From contig CAYWLR010000007.1 of the NCBI GenBank assembly GCA_964459465.1, forward strand, positions 62,001 to 126,000: 64,000 nt of DNA. Direction: 5' to 3'. This stretch comes from CALAMC01 sp964459465. Its GTDB lineage: Bacteria > Zixibacteria > MSB-5A5 > GN15 > PGXB01. Made by a program: the position numbers and the translations under genes. The notes under the pieces were generated by a model. The model saw only the letters and a list, made by a program, of their open reading frames with translations, was not told where the DNA came from and searched no databases. This document shows positions 11,201 to 18,299 of the stretch, in pieces (position 1 is the first letter of the stretch; each line of letters begins with the position of its first letter).

Positions 11201-14120
11201 CGGCGGCCTGTACGCTTATACTATTCCGGAAAGCGGAGCGACGTTCTATCCGATGCTTTTTGCCTACGGTGGCACGGACAATGGCAGCGGTTATGTCAGC
11301 GGTACAGCCACGATCGAGGCGAAAATCATGGGTATGGTTTTCGACGGTAACAATTCCGGCACGGTCAGCCGGTTTGTGGGGACGCTTATGCGCAACTGCC
11401 TTGGCCAGTCGAAAGTCTCCGGCAACGAATACCGGGAACTGCTGTTTGCCTCCGGTAACCCGGAAACGTTCGGTATCATGGTGTACGGCAATTCCGGTGT
11501 CGAGGTTTCCGGCAACACGGTTAATGACTGGACGCGCGGCGGTATCGGCATTATGGGCGATAACGGCGGTTTGCCGGATCCGACGGCGCAGGTTATTGGC
11601 AATACGGTGATCGGCGAGGGCCCTCTGCCCCAGGGACACTGGGCGCAGAACGGTATCCAGCTGGGTTACGGCGCCACCGGGACGCTGGACGGCAACGAAG
11701 TTTCCGACATCAAGTACATCCCCGATACCTGGGCGGCCTCGGCGATCAACGTCTATGCTCCCGGAAGCGGTACGGTCATCCGGGGCAATTATGTCCATGA
11801 TTGCGAAGCCATGCTGTATTTGACGTATGGCATGAATACGTCGGTGCAGAACAATAATATTTTCGAAAACAACGAATTCATGATGATTTTGAGCGGCAAC
11901 GGTATCACCGTCAGCGGCAACCAGTTCAACTCGAACGACATGGCCGTGTACGTGGCCGATGCCGCCAATGTCACCGTCACCGGTAACGATTTTACCGGCA
12001 ATGAATACGCCTTCCTGTGTGACGGCGCGGCGTCGATAATCCACGTCACCGGTAACAACTTCATCGGTAGCACTGGCGTCGGCGTCTATGTCGATGATTA
12101 CGAGAACATCGAGCCCGGCGACGTGCACATCAATTTCAACAATTTCACCGGTAATACTCTGGCGATACAGAACCTGATTACCGGGTTGCTGGATGCCCAG
12201 GGGAACTGGTGGGGCAACATTACCGGACCGAGCATAGTCGCCAAAAACGGCGGGTCGAACGAAGTCGTCAATCGACCGGCGGCATCGAGTGCCATCGACG
12301 GTAATGAAACGCCATATGCCGGCACCAGAGTCATGACGGCGTCAAATTCGCAAGAAAGTGACAATATGCCCGTAACCGGTGAGCCCGGAACCGGCGATGC
12401 CATCACGACCAATGTCGATTATTCGCCCTGGTGGGGTGCCAATTATGTCGGCAGCAGTCATTCCTCATCGTGGAACTGGTATCTCAACAATTCCAACAAT
12501 TCGCAGTTTCAGGATGCGGTTGATTTGGCCGGCGACGGCGATGTCATATATGTTTCTGCGGAGCTTTATACGCAACCGGTCAATATCGAAAATCGCTCCG
12601 GGCTGGCCTTCCACGGTCAGGGCCGCAGCAACACGTTTTTCAAACCGGCGGGGACTCTCGGCTGGAATGTGGCATCCTATGGCACCACCCGCCGTACGGC
12701 GATACGCGTCGTCAATTCCACGAATATCACGTTCGAAGGCATGAACTTCAATTACAATGACATCAAGGCCAACAATACTTTCGGGTTCCTCTACTGGAAT
12801 TCGTCGGGTGAATTGAGCAACAGTGATCTGCTCAACATGAACGTGCCCGACGTTTCCGGCGGGTACTACGAAATGATGGTGTACGCTCGGGCCGTCACGC
12901 CTGAATACGGCGTCGGCAATCGCGCCCAGTTGAACGTTTACAACAACGAATTCGTAAATTCCGGGCGGATCGCGGTGGTGACTCACGACTGGGTGCATGT
13001 CAACCTGATCGGCAATACTTTCCGCAAGACCGAAAGCGATTTCGGTTACGCCCTGGAAATCGGCTCGGCCTCGACCGGTAATATAACCAGCAACGTGTTT
13101 CACGGTTTCAATACCTGGGCGTTGTCCGATAAATCCAATTCGGCGGCCATCTACATCGAAAACTCATTCACGACCGGGCTGGGTCCGCTGACTAAAACCG
13201 TGACGGTGGAACAAAACGAAATCTATAATTGCCAGTACGGGCTTTACATCGGCAATTCGTTTGCCGGTTACACGGGCAATGTTGATTTGGTCGCCAATGT
13301 CATCGGTAACAGCATCCACAACAACGCCACCACCGGTTCCGAGACCAGCGGCGGCTTTGTCATTGTCGATGAGGGTGCTAACGCCGGGTCTTCGGTGACG
13401 GTCAACATGAGCGGCAACCAGTTCGTCAATAATGATGATTATGGGGGACTTATTTACACCAACGGCAACGGGGCGATCACCGTTTCGATGACCGATAACT
13501 TTTTCGTCGGCAACATCAAGGGGCTGTCGGTCAAGGACTACGGGGCGCCTTCGACCAGCACGTACAACCTGACGATATACCACAATATATTTCAGAACAA
13601 CCTCAATGCCGAAGATGACGCGGCGGGCGGTTACTGGGATGACGGTGTCTCCGAAGGCAACTGCTGGAGCGATTTCACGGGCAATCTCGGCGACCCCTAC
13701 CCGATCATCGGCACGGCCGGAGCCGTTGACCGTTACCCGAATGTCAACTGCGGCAGTGCCTGTGATTGCCGTCCGGGCGACGCCGACGGCGATCCCCAGC
13801 ATGCGTTCAACCTGCTGGATATTCTGTATTTGATTGCCAATATCTATCAGGATGGGCCGGACCCGGTTCCGTACGAACTCTGTTCCGGCGACGCCAACTG
13901 CGATTGTCAGTTGAACCTGCTGGATATTTTGACACTGATCGAAAACATCTATAACCAGGGGCCGGCGTTGTGCGGTTGTGGTCAGTGGATCGCCAACTGC
14001 CAACTGCCGATTCGCGACGCGGCGGAGGGACCGGTCGGGCCGGCAAACCCGGTGGTGATGGAATCTTCGACACAAATGCAGACACAGACAACCCGGGTAA
14101 CGGCGCAGGCCTGTCAGTAA
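5247..14120 (+). CDS. giant secreted beta-propeller / parallel beta-helix / dockerin protein
   Basis: 2957 residues. A signal peptide (MKRLIFALTLLLCLLAGA, cleavage after residue 21) leads into a region (22-365) with sialidase/GH43-like beta-propeller character. Residues 365-2830 are serial right-handed parallel beta-helix blocks, rich in N-x-F-x-G-N turns and NosD/pectate-lyase-like 'tIqdAIdAv...GTYtEqv' module openings. Two units of about 2.35 kb are obvious tandem duplicates (nt 6340-8680 and 8730-10990), each ending with NYWGALLCQDI and EVWVDDD; a third, diverged unit follows. A two-repeat dockerin type I region lies at 2840-2915 (NLLDILYLI and NLLDILTLI), then an unexpected 35-residue tail. 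No catalytic residues could be assigned; polysaccharide binding or cleavage, or adhesion, is possible. SD GGGGGA at 5236-5241 precedes ATG 5247. Confidence 0.85.
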   Translation: MKRLIFALTLLLCLLAGAILADTRYVTQPIQITSDSHYERGQAIVYDGTDYWLFYGRSASVTGNYQNSNPDTQDYEIYYKKASTIPGLETATPVAIGGAVNSYLGELGAAVFGGKVWVFASIDPNPGASGDKCQLYGWYTSDGGSSWNQTEDLVAAATPFGDGQAHHDEIAFDGKLWLVTGSGKFYTRRASSSPELEASWTAPLSVDAALTGGLARFFIEGTYLYLVIFSNNISYIYNYNAPTNSWIMVDNASTPRAYDPVLFKVGPDYVLANAPMPTDWSHQWLEYRTGSSLTGILSGTPSKMLSATSYGGNTWGEMWPKGITDNGGTSYVFFTSERDQPAQEGTGNIWYVEIDWPLGYDHYHFVQTAVEASVGGDDIIIGEGIYTEQVHITTDNLTLTGADIDDVVIKSPAAMSASFVTGTYNNYPVVFVDDASAVISTLTIDGDHQGDGNYRFVGLGIWNADCGADNIRILSVMNSTFSGAQHGIGIYSYNNTGGPYTITLSDILVDDFQKTAVALNGPGYTVDLDRITTIGEGPTTVTAQNGIQIGGGVTGTVDDCNISLVDYTGASWTASGFLVFGSAVANGVTIDQCQTSLYVQDGNCVFNGGQVTNPTGEAAIAYSTSAKGATSSFKNFLAASPMAPEDLPAGDKAAVAVTLHNSEFYGTGAPDSYGVYAYAVGPVSFEVTNCLFTDWTYAVSTWEVGGTVTAGIHDNDFTGNAYGFATNAAATQDVSYNWFGSTDAAVVSAMLDGNVDYTPWLSSGVDGEPGSPGFQPSRSLVYVDDDSQQSGTDGRINEAINDPNVFEVFIQEGTYNESILIGSGFSKNGLVISGNPFLRPVITGGVRLTQTAAIDGLTFKNLVISGLAPSGDGIFDMDNGGAIDNFVMDKCVIDGENVADRNGFLGQNLTGTLAMTGNTFVNILGWAVMDIESGSGDGGSNLPFATVTFANNSVTDCNGSVSLRGKAAPNRTNLVNAYGNAFSNIGGNASSQGQHWAALEINHAEAANIYNNNVDDVSEGEWGEGQAFQLWDIGTLDMHDNTITNNFQGIFIYGGGAAPYGGPYAIPGGSIYHNTISGNTQYGISVASTATGGPLMAESNYWGALLCQDIVPMVDGNVDYDPWCNSDYSACTFTCTVAEVWVDDDWVGATEGQDLGGGIYFGYNGFATIDDAIAAVAVSGTVHILAGTYTEQVHVNKAGLNIIGAGLTDVTIVSPATLTSSFPTGSYNNFPVVFVDGVNATISGVTIDGNHMGDANYRFVGVGFWNGGGTFSDAKVINVMNSTFSGAQHGVGLYTYNNTGGPYTLVVENVVVDDFQKTAVAIGGAGMTADLDNVTTIGEGPTTVTAQNGIQISAGVTATVDDCHISLVDYTGASWTASGFLVFGNAVANGVNIDRCQTSLYVQDGNCQFNGGTITNPTLDAGIAYSTGAKSGGVTRQPLPVQAFDAELVERGDKSPVNVAISHSTITGTGAIDSYGVYAYASGPVMFTVTNCIFSGWTVAVSAWEAGGTVTAGVHENKFTGNDYALATNAVAVQNGSNNYFGTVDAAAVTAMVEGNFDFTPYLSSGTEVPPGFVADYGVMYAEAGSAQTGSTGRINEAVANTNDYGTVYINEGTYAENVVVGKPVTVIGLSSAKGVAEINPGGGTGVDITSSDVIVQNLTIHGVSAGIQAYLTPAEYAASFGYQNLQILDNTIYDVSNGAWGFAISMGTESERYNPADPLGIYDPSLTDLLDFSGLMISGNEIYSTTGAAVLLQSMRPHAGGYLEFTGNNIHNTSMSALWVDAVWALHITDNDMIDNGNGVFLSNYGDGYYEGNENNAFDPKIIVGSGNTITGNSGRGIALYDGFPGLIDFNNNTIYGNGTNYFNYLTTAADARNNYWGALLCQDIQAGISGNVDFEPWCNSDFSYCGFSCTLTEVWVDDDYCETCANDGHFWGFDAFATIQDGIDAVAGGGTVHVLAGSYAEQVIIAKNVTVSGATGATIVPPTGGLYAYTIPESGATFYPMLFAYGGTDNGSGYVSGTATIEAKIMGMVFDGNNSGTVSRFVGTLMRNCLGQSKVSGNEYRELLFASGNPETFGIMVYGNSGVEVSGNTVNDWTRGGIGIMGDNGGLPDPTAQVIGNTVIGEGPLPQGHWAQNGIQLGYGATGTLDGNEVSDIKYIPDTWAASAINVYAPGSGTVIRGNYVHDCEAMLYLTYGMNTSVQNNNIFENNEFMMILSGNGITVSGNQFNSNDMAVYVADAANVTVTGNDFTGNEYAFLCDGAASIIHVTGNNFIGSTGVGVYVDDYENIEPGDVHINFNNFTGNTLAIQNLITGLLDAQGNWWGNITGPSIVAKNGGSNEVVNRPAASSAIDGNETPYAGTRVMTASNSQESDNMPVTGEPGTGDAITTNVDYSPWWGANYVGSSHSSSWNWYLNNSNNSQFQDAVDLAGDGDVIYVSAELYTQPVNIENRSGLAFHGQGRSNTFFKPAGTLGWNVASYGTTRRTAIRVVNSTNITFEGMNFNYNDIKANNTFGFLYWNSSGELSNSDLLNMNVPDVSGGYYEMMVYARAVTPEYGVGNRAQLNVYNNEFVNSGRIAVVTHDWVHVNLIGNTFRKTESDFGYALEIGSASTGNITSNVFHGFNTWALSDKSNSAAIYIENSFTTGLGPLTKTVTVEQNEIYNCQYGLYIGNSFAGYTGNVDLVANVIGNSIHNNATTGSETSGGFVIVDEGANAGSSVTVNMSGNQFVNNDDYGGLIYTNGNGAITVSMTDNFFVGNIKGLSVKDYGAPSTSTYNLTIYHNIFQNNLNAEDDAAGGYWDDGVSEGNCWSDFTGNLGDPYPIIGTAGAVDRYPNVNCGSACDCRPGDADGDPQHAFNLLDILYLIANIYQDGPDPVPYELCSGDANCDCQLNLLDILTLIENIYNQGPALCGCGQWIANCQLPIRDAAEGPVGPANPVVMESSTQMQTQTTRVTAQACQ
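6340..10990 (+). repeat. tandem intragenic duplication of about 2.35 kb
   Basis: Within the giant gene, 6340-8680 and 8730-10990 encode the same succession of motifs: module opening, MNSTFSGAQHG, DDFQKTAVA, TTVTAQNGIQI, LVDYTGASWTASGFLVFG, then NYWGALLCQDI and EVWVDDD. At DNA level the identity is high enough that stretches of more than 30 bases are unchanged, for example around 6675-6708 versus 9084-9117. The offset is 2.33-2.41 kb. Confidence 0.85.
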
Positions 14121-14140
14121 GGGTTATATGTCGTTAAACC

Positions 14141-14168
14141 AAAGGCGGCCAAATGGCCGCCTTTTTTA
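14141..14168 (+). terminator. intrinsic terminator of the giant secreted gene
   Basis: Perfect 10-bp stem AAAGGCGGCC (14141-14150) with GGCCGCCTTT (14155-14164), loop AAAT, continuing into a T run. It lies 20 bases past the stop. Confidence 0.9.
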
Positions 14169-14185
14169 ATGGCCCCAACTTCTCC

Positions 14186-14213
14186 TTGTCTCCCGGCGGT
14201 TCTTTATTATATT
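14186..14213 (+). promoter_or_regulatory. probable promoter for the C25 protease gene
   Basis: TTGTCT (14186-14191), 16-base spacer, TATATT (14208-14213), directly after the terminator of the preceding gene and 57 bases before the ATG at 14270. Confidence 0.45.
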
Positions 14214-14269
14214 GGCTTTATGACGATTAATGATATGTAAATCCATATTTGAGCAGGAAGTATGACACC

Positions 14270-16933
14270 ATGAAAAAGATCCTTTGGCTTTCCGCAATCC
14301 TCATGACAGTAGCCTTTTCGGCGACATGTGTTTTGGCCCAAACAAGAGGCGCAAATAACTATTCCAGTGATAATATCACCACCGGCGCCAATCCTCAAAA
14401 GCAGGATGGGCGACTCCTTGAAAAACTACAATGGGACGCCCCTCCCGGCGTGTTTCCCGGAACGCATGCCGAATATCTGATAGCCCGTCCGCTGGAGGCG
14501 GCCAAATTCGCCGATATCGATATTGCCAAAGGGCGGTTCGAAGCCGATGTCTCCATTCTGGTCGACGCCACCCTTTATCCAAGTATTTTGACCGCTTTAA
14601 ATCAATATATCGCCGATATCGAGGCCGAGGGTTTCAAAACGACGCTGACCACGGTATCGGGCGGCTCCCCGCAGGATATCAAAAACTGGGTTTTGAGCCG
14701 GTACAATGACGGCAGCGAAGGGTTTGTTTTTATCGGCGATATAACGGCCGCCTGGGCCGAGGTCTCCGGCGACCAGTTCCCCAGTGATCTTTACTATATG
14801 GACCTCGACGGCAACTGGCAGGACAATAATTCCGACGGCGTTTATGAAATCCACACGGCCGGAGCCGGGGATATGGCGCCCGAAGTGTACATCGGCCGGA
14901 TTTATGCTCATACCCTGTCCTATGACACCGAAGCTAACATGGTCAATAACTATCTGGCCAAAGTTCATGATTATAGAAATTATCAATTGATGCAACCCTG
15001 GCGCGCTTTGGAATATGTCGAAGAAGACTGGTACGACATGGCCGTCAACATGGATTTGATTTACGACGACAGCGTCGTACGTTATGACTACGGTTACTAT
15101 ACGACCGGGGTGGATTATCTTGCTAAATTGAACGAAGGCCGCCATTTCGTGACTGTCTGCGCCCACAGCTACTCCGGCGGTCACCATTTTGGCCGCCGGC
15201 CCACCGAATCGGCGGCATATGCCCATGTTTACGTGTACAGCCCGACCACCCGCGCCGCCAAACTCCTGCTGGGTTGCGACGACGGCATCCGGGTCTGGCT
15301 CAACGGTTCGCTGGTTTATACCAATGACCGTTATGGCGGTTGGACGGAAGATGCCTATGAAGCCGTTGTCTTTTTGCAGGCAGGATGGAATCGCCTGCTG
15401 TGCAAAGTCAGTCAGGGTGGGGGAGACTTTCGCTTTTCGGCCAGATTCGTGGATCCCTCGTATGCTACCTTTACCGATCTTGAGTACAGCATTAACGACC
15501 CGTCGAGCTCCCCGGCCGAACCCGAGTTTATCCGTAGCTGGCTTTTAAACGGGTTTCATCAGGATATCTCGAACAATTTCTGGAATTATCTTACGACCAA
15601 TTATCTGGGTGTTGCCGAAAGCGCCATCAACCCGACCGACGGCATGGCTATGGGGGGAAAAACCTGGACGACCTTCAATTCGGGCAGTCCCTATATAGAT
15701 ATGAATGCCCATGAGGCAAGCGACTACGGGGCCTGCTATGCCTTCGTGAGAGTTTATTCGGTGACTGCCCAATCCTGCCAGCTTTGGATGGGTTATGACG
15801 ACGGTGCCCGGGTCTGGCTCAATGGGGTGCAGGTATTGAATGACAACGTGTACGGCGGCTTTATCGCCGATGAGACCAAATTTAATGTTTCCTTAAACGC
15901 CGGGGAAAACCGCCTTCTGGTAAAAGTATCGCAGTGGATGGGTTCTCACGGGTTCAGCGCCCGGTTCTGTCAGGCCGACGGCGGTGTGGTCAGCGGGCTG
16001 ACATACGACCCGGCACCGCAACCTATCGCGCATGTCGGCAGCTGGCTGGTCAACGGGCCGTATGTCAATCCGAACACGTCAACGCGTCTCACGACCGATT
16101 ATCTCGGCGGCGAATCGTCGGTGGCCCCAATGGAAGGCGACCCGGCGCCGCTGGGCGTCTGGGAACGCTGTATGGGCAACGGCCGACCTTTCGAGTTCGG
16201 CGCTTATTATGACGGCGACGGTGACTGGGTGTACTCCTCGACCATACAACAAAACGACCCGCCGGTACTGTTTTATAATCTTTTTTCGTGCGGACCCGGA
16301 CGGTTCACCGACGACAATTACCTGGCCGGGGCGTACATTTTCAATACGACCACCGGTCTGATAACGGTCGCCTCGGCCAAGAGCGGCAGTATGCTCAACT
16401 TCCATGATTTCACCGGCCCGCTTTCCGAGGATGAAAAAACCGTCGGTCAGGCGATGCTGGCGTGGTTCCAGGCGCAGGCGCCGTTTGAACTATGGGAACA
16501 GGAATGGTACTATGGCATGATCCTCAACGGCGACCCGACTTTGAAACTGCTGTCGTGCATCGACAGCGACGGCGACGGTTACGGAGATCCGGGGTATACG
16601 ACCAATACCTGCGGCATGGATAATTGTCCCGATGTTTATAATCCCGATCAGGCTGATTCCGACGGCGATGGTATCGGGGACGCCTGCGATATCAGTTGCT
16701 GTCTCGAATGGGGTACGCCCGGTGACGCCAACGGCGACCATGACGTCAACCTGATAGATGTCCTGTTTTTGATCGATTATAAGTACGGCAATCCGCCCGG
16801 CCCGGGCAATCCCGGTGGCTGTGATGAATTGCTCGACGCCAACGGCGACGGGACAATCAACCTCGTGGATATATTGTGGCTGATTGATTATAAGTACGGC
16901 CAGCCGCCCGGTTCGGAACCGGTCTGCCCTTGA
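14270..16933 (+). CDS. secreted gingipain-like (C25) cysteine peptidase with inserted modules and dockerin
   Basis: 887 residues from ATG 14270 (AGGA at 14255-14258; a TTG at 14249 would add 7 residues before the signal peptide). Signal peptide MKKILWLSAILMTVAFSA. Residues 45-300 match the first half of a gingipain/C25 fold: FVFIGDI, PSDLYYMDLDG, PEVYIGRIYA, then His299 in CAHSYSGGHHFG. The other half, with Cys674 in LFSCGPGRF and TTTGLITVASAKSG, comes about 370 residues later. Between them lie two copies of a jelly-roll/PA14-like module (LGCDDGIRVWLNGSLV and MGYDDGARVWLNGVQV) and part of a third. A thrombospondin type 3-like calcium repeat (DSDGDGIGDACD) and a two-repeat dockerin ending in PVCP close the protein. 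Assigning His299 and Cys674 as the dyad is inferred from family knowledge. The protein is probably exported and cleaves proteins. Confidence 0.8.
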   Translation: MKKILWLSAILMTVAFSATCVLAQTRGANNYSSDNITTGANPQKQDGRLLEKLQWDAPPGVFPGTHAEYLIARPLEAAKFADIDIAKGRFEADVSILVDATLYPSILTALNQYIADIEAEGFKTTLTTVSGGSPQDIKNWVLSRYNDGSEGFVFIGDITAAWAEVSGDQFPSDLYYMDLDGNWQDNNSDGVYEIHTAGAGDMAPEVYIGRIYAHTLSYDTEANMVNNYLAKVHDYRNYQLMQPWRALEYVEEDWYDMAVNMDLIYDDSVVRYDYGYYTTGVDYLAKLNEGRHFVTVCAHSYSGGHHFGRRPTESAAYAHVYVYSPTTRAAKLLLGCDDGIRVWLNGSLVYTNDRYGGWTEDAYEAVVFLQAGWNRLLCKVSQGGGDFRFSARFVDPSYATFTDLEYSINDPSSSPAEPEFIRSWLLNGFHQDISNNFWNYLTTNYLGVAESAINPTDGMAMGGKTWTTFNSGSPYIDMNAHEASDYGACYAFVRVYSVTAQSCQLWMGYDDGARVWLNGVQVLNDNVYGGFIADETKFNVSLNAGENRLLVKVSQWMGSHGFSARFCQADGGVVSGLTYDPAPQPIAHVGSWLVNGPYVNPNTSTRLTTDYLGGESSVAPMEGDPAPLGVWERCMGNGRPFEFGAYYDGDGDWVYSSTIQQNDPPVLFYNLFSCGPGRFTDDNYLAGAYIFNTTTGLITVASAKSGSMLNFHDFTGPLSEDEKTVGQAMLAWFQAQAPFELWEQEWYYGMILNGDPTLKLLSCIDSDGDGYGDPGYTTNTCGMDNCPDVYNPDQADSDGDGIGDACDISCCLEWGTPGDANGDHDVNLIDVLFLIDYKYGNPPGPGNPGGCDELLDANGDGTINLVDILWLIDYKYGQPPGSEPVCP

Positions 16934-16940
16934 GTTGCAG

Positions 16941-16983
16941 GTCGGGTTCCGAGTCCCGACGAAGTCGGGAAGAGAAACCCGAC
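16941..16983. repeat. REP-like two-tier palindrome
   Basis: Outer arms GTCGGGTT (16941-16948) and AACCCGAC (16976-16983), 5-base internal loops, inner arms TCCCGAC and GTCGGGA, and a GAA triloop at 16961-16963. No T run follows, so it is not a classic terminator. A second element with the same plan lies at 51100-51140. Confidence 0.6.
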
Positions 16984-17030
16984 AAGGTAAAGCTGAATGA
17001 GATAATGCATTATTCATATCGGAGAAGGCT

Positions 17031-18044
17031 ATGAAGTATGGGAAGCTTATTAACGTGGTCCTGACGATTTGCATCGCATTCGGTTTGGCGACGCCGCCAT
17101 ACGCCGGAGCGCAGGCGATCATCGCCGACCATAACGGCGTCACCGAATTCTATTCGATTCCGCTGTCATACATTCAGGATATTCAGAATAACTGCCGGAT
17201 ATTTTACGGGCATACCTCGCACGGCAGTCAGATAGTCACCGGCATAAATATGCTCGAAGACGAAGACGCCGCCTATGAGGGGCCGGTTATGACCGAGTAC
17301 GGAAGCGATCTGGGGCACAACGGCGATGTCTCCTGGGTGGTGCCGACGAGAACCTATCTTAACGCGCACCCGGAGTGCAACGTGGTCATGTGGTCGTGGT
17401 GCGGCGGAGCCTCCGACAACACCGAAGCAGGCATTAACATATATCTCGATTCCATGAACGCCCTCGAGGCCGCCTACCCGGCGGTGGATTTCATATATAT
17501 GACGGGTCACCTCGACGGTTCCGGGCCGGCCGGCGACCTGTATCGCAACAATAACCAGATTCGCAATTACTGCCTGGCCAACGGGAAGATACTCTTCGAT
17601 TTCGCCGACATCGAAAGCTATGACCCCGACGGCGTCTATTACCCCGATGAGACCGACGCCTGCTACTGGTGTTATGACTGGTGCGCAGTGCATACCTGTC
17701 CGGACTGCGGCAGTTGTGCCCATTCCCATTGTTTCAACTGCTATCAGAAGGGAAAAGCCTTCTGGTGGATGATGGCCAAAGCGCGGGGCTGGAATGAAGT
17801 CACGGGTTGCTGTGACGAATGGGGAACACCCGGTGACGCCAATGCCGATCACGATGTCAATCTGCTGGATATCCTGTGGCTGATTTCATATAAATATAAT
17901 AATCCGCCCGGGCCGGGAAGTCCGATCGGTTGCAATGAATTATTGAACGCCGACGGCAACGGCGGTATAGATTTAGTGGATATCTTATGGCTGATCGGAT
18001 ATAAGTACAATCTACCCCCCGGGCCGGCGCCGGTTTGCCCGTAG
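17031..18044 (+). CDS. secreted Cys-rich protein with dockerin, function unknown
   Basis: 337 residues. Start ATG 17031 follows GGAGAAGG. Signal peptide up to about residue 28 (ATPPYAGAQA). The body (30-255) shows FYGHTSHGSQI near the start, VVMWSWCGGASDN, VDFIYMTGHLDGSG and LFDFADIESYDPDG, a layout that suggests an SGNH-hydrolase-like alpha/beta fold, but I cannot assign catalytic residues with confidence. Residues 215-240 hold about nine cysteines in CxxC-type spacing (CYWCYDWC, CPDCGSCAHSHCFNC), which would bind a metal or form disulfides. A two-repeat dockerin (NLLDILWLI, DLVDILWLI) ends in PPGPAPVCP. The dockerin closely resembles those of the genes on either side, in DNA as well as protein. 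Confidence 0.7.
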   Translation: MKYGKLINVVLTICIAFGLATPPYAGAQAIIADHNGVTEFYSIPLSYIQDIQNNCRIFYGHTSHGSQIVTGINMLEDEDAAYEGPVMTEYGSDLGHNGDVSWVVPTRTYLNAHPECNVVMWSWCGGASDNTEAGINIYLDSMNALEAAYPAVDFIYMTGHLDGSGPAGDLYRNNNQIRNYCLANGKILFDFADIESYDPDGVYYPDETDACYWCYDWCAVHTCPDCGSCAHSHCFNCYQKGKAFWWMMAKARGWNEVTGCCDEWGTPGDANADHDVNLLDILWLISYKYNNPPGPGSPIGCNELLNADGNGGIDLVDILWLIGYKYNLPPGPAPVCP

Positions 18045-18096
18045 AACATAATATGGATCGCGTGGCGCCGCTTATGGTTTTCTCGCTTTTTATTCG

Positions 18097-18125
18097 TTGA
18101 CAGCATTGAAGATGGCACGTATATT
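18097..18125 (+). promoter_or_regulatory. sigma-70-type promoter for the secreted gene at 18300
   Basis: TTGACA (18097-18102), 17-base spacer, TATATT (18120-18125). Transcription would begin near 18132 and leave a leader of about 168 bases. The remaining sequence 18126-18299 shows nothing I recognise. Confidence 0.7.
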
Positions 18126-18299
18126 ATAATTGCGGTTGAGCAAGCAGTAAAGGGTTTCCTCTTTCTGCTGATTTGTTTATCTTTGTCTTTTGATCTGTTG
18201 GCCATGTTGGCATTCATGGTTTCCAAGTCGGCGGAATGATGATACCTGAACTCATCGATAACGGGAGAAGGCGTTCATTTTTTAAATGTTGAGGGTTTT

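Noticed and set aside
8334..12128. Long open frames on the minus strand across the giant gene (8334-9791 and 10017-12128)
   Set aside because: They mirror the repetitive, codon-biased plus-strand gene; low-complexity V/I/G/R-rich translation, no SD or family match.
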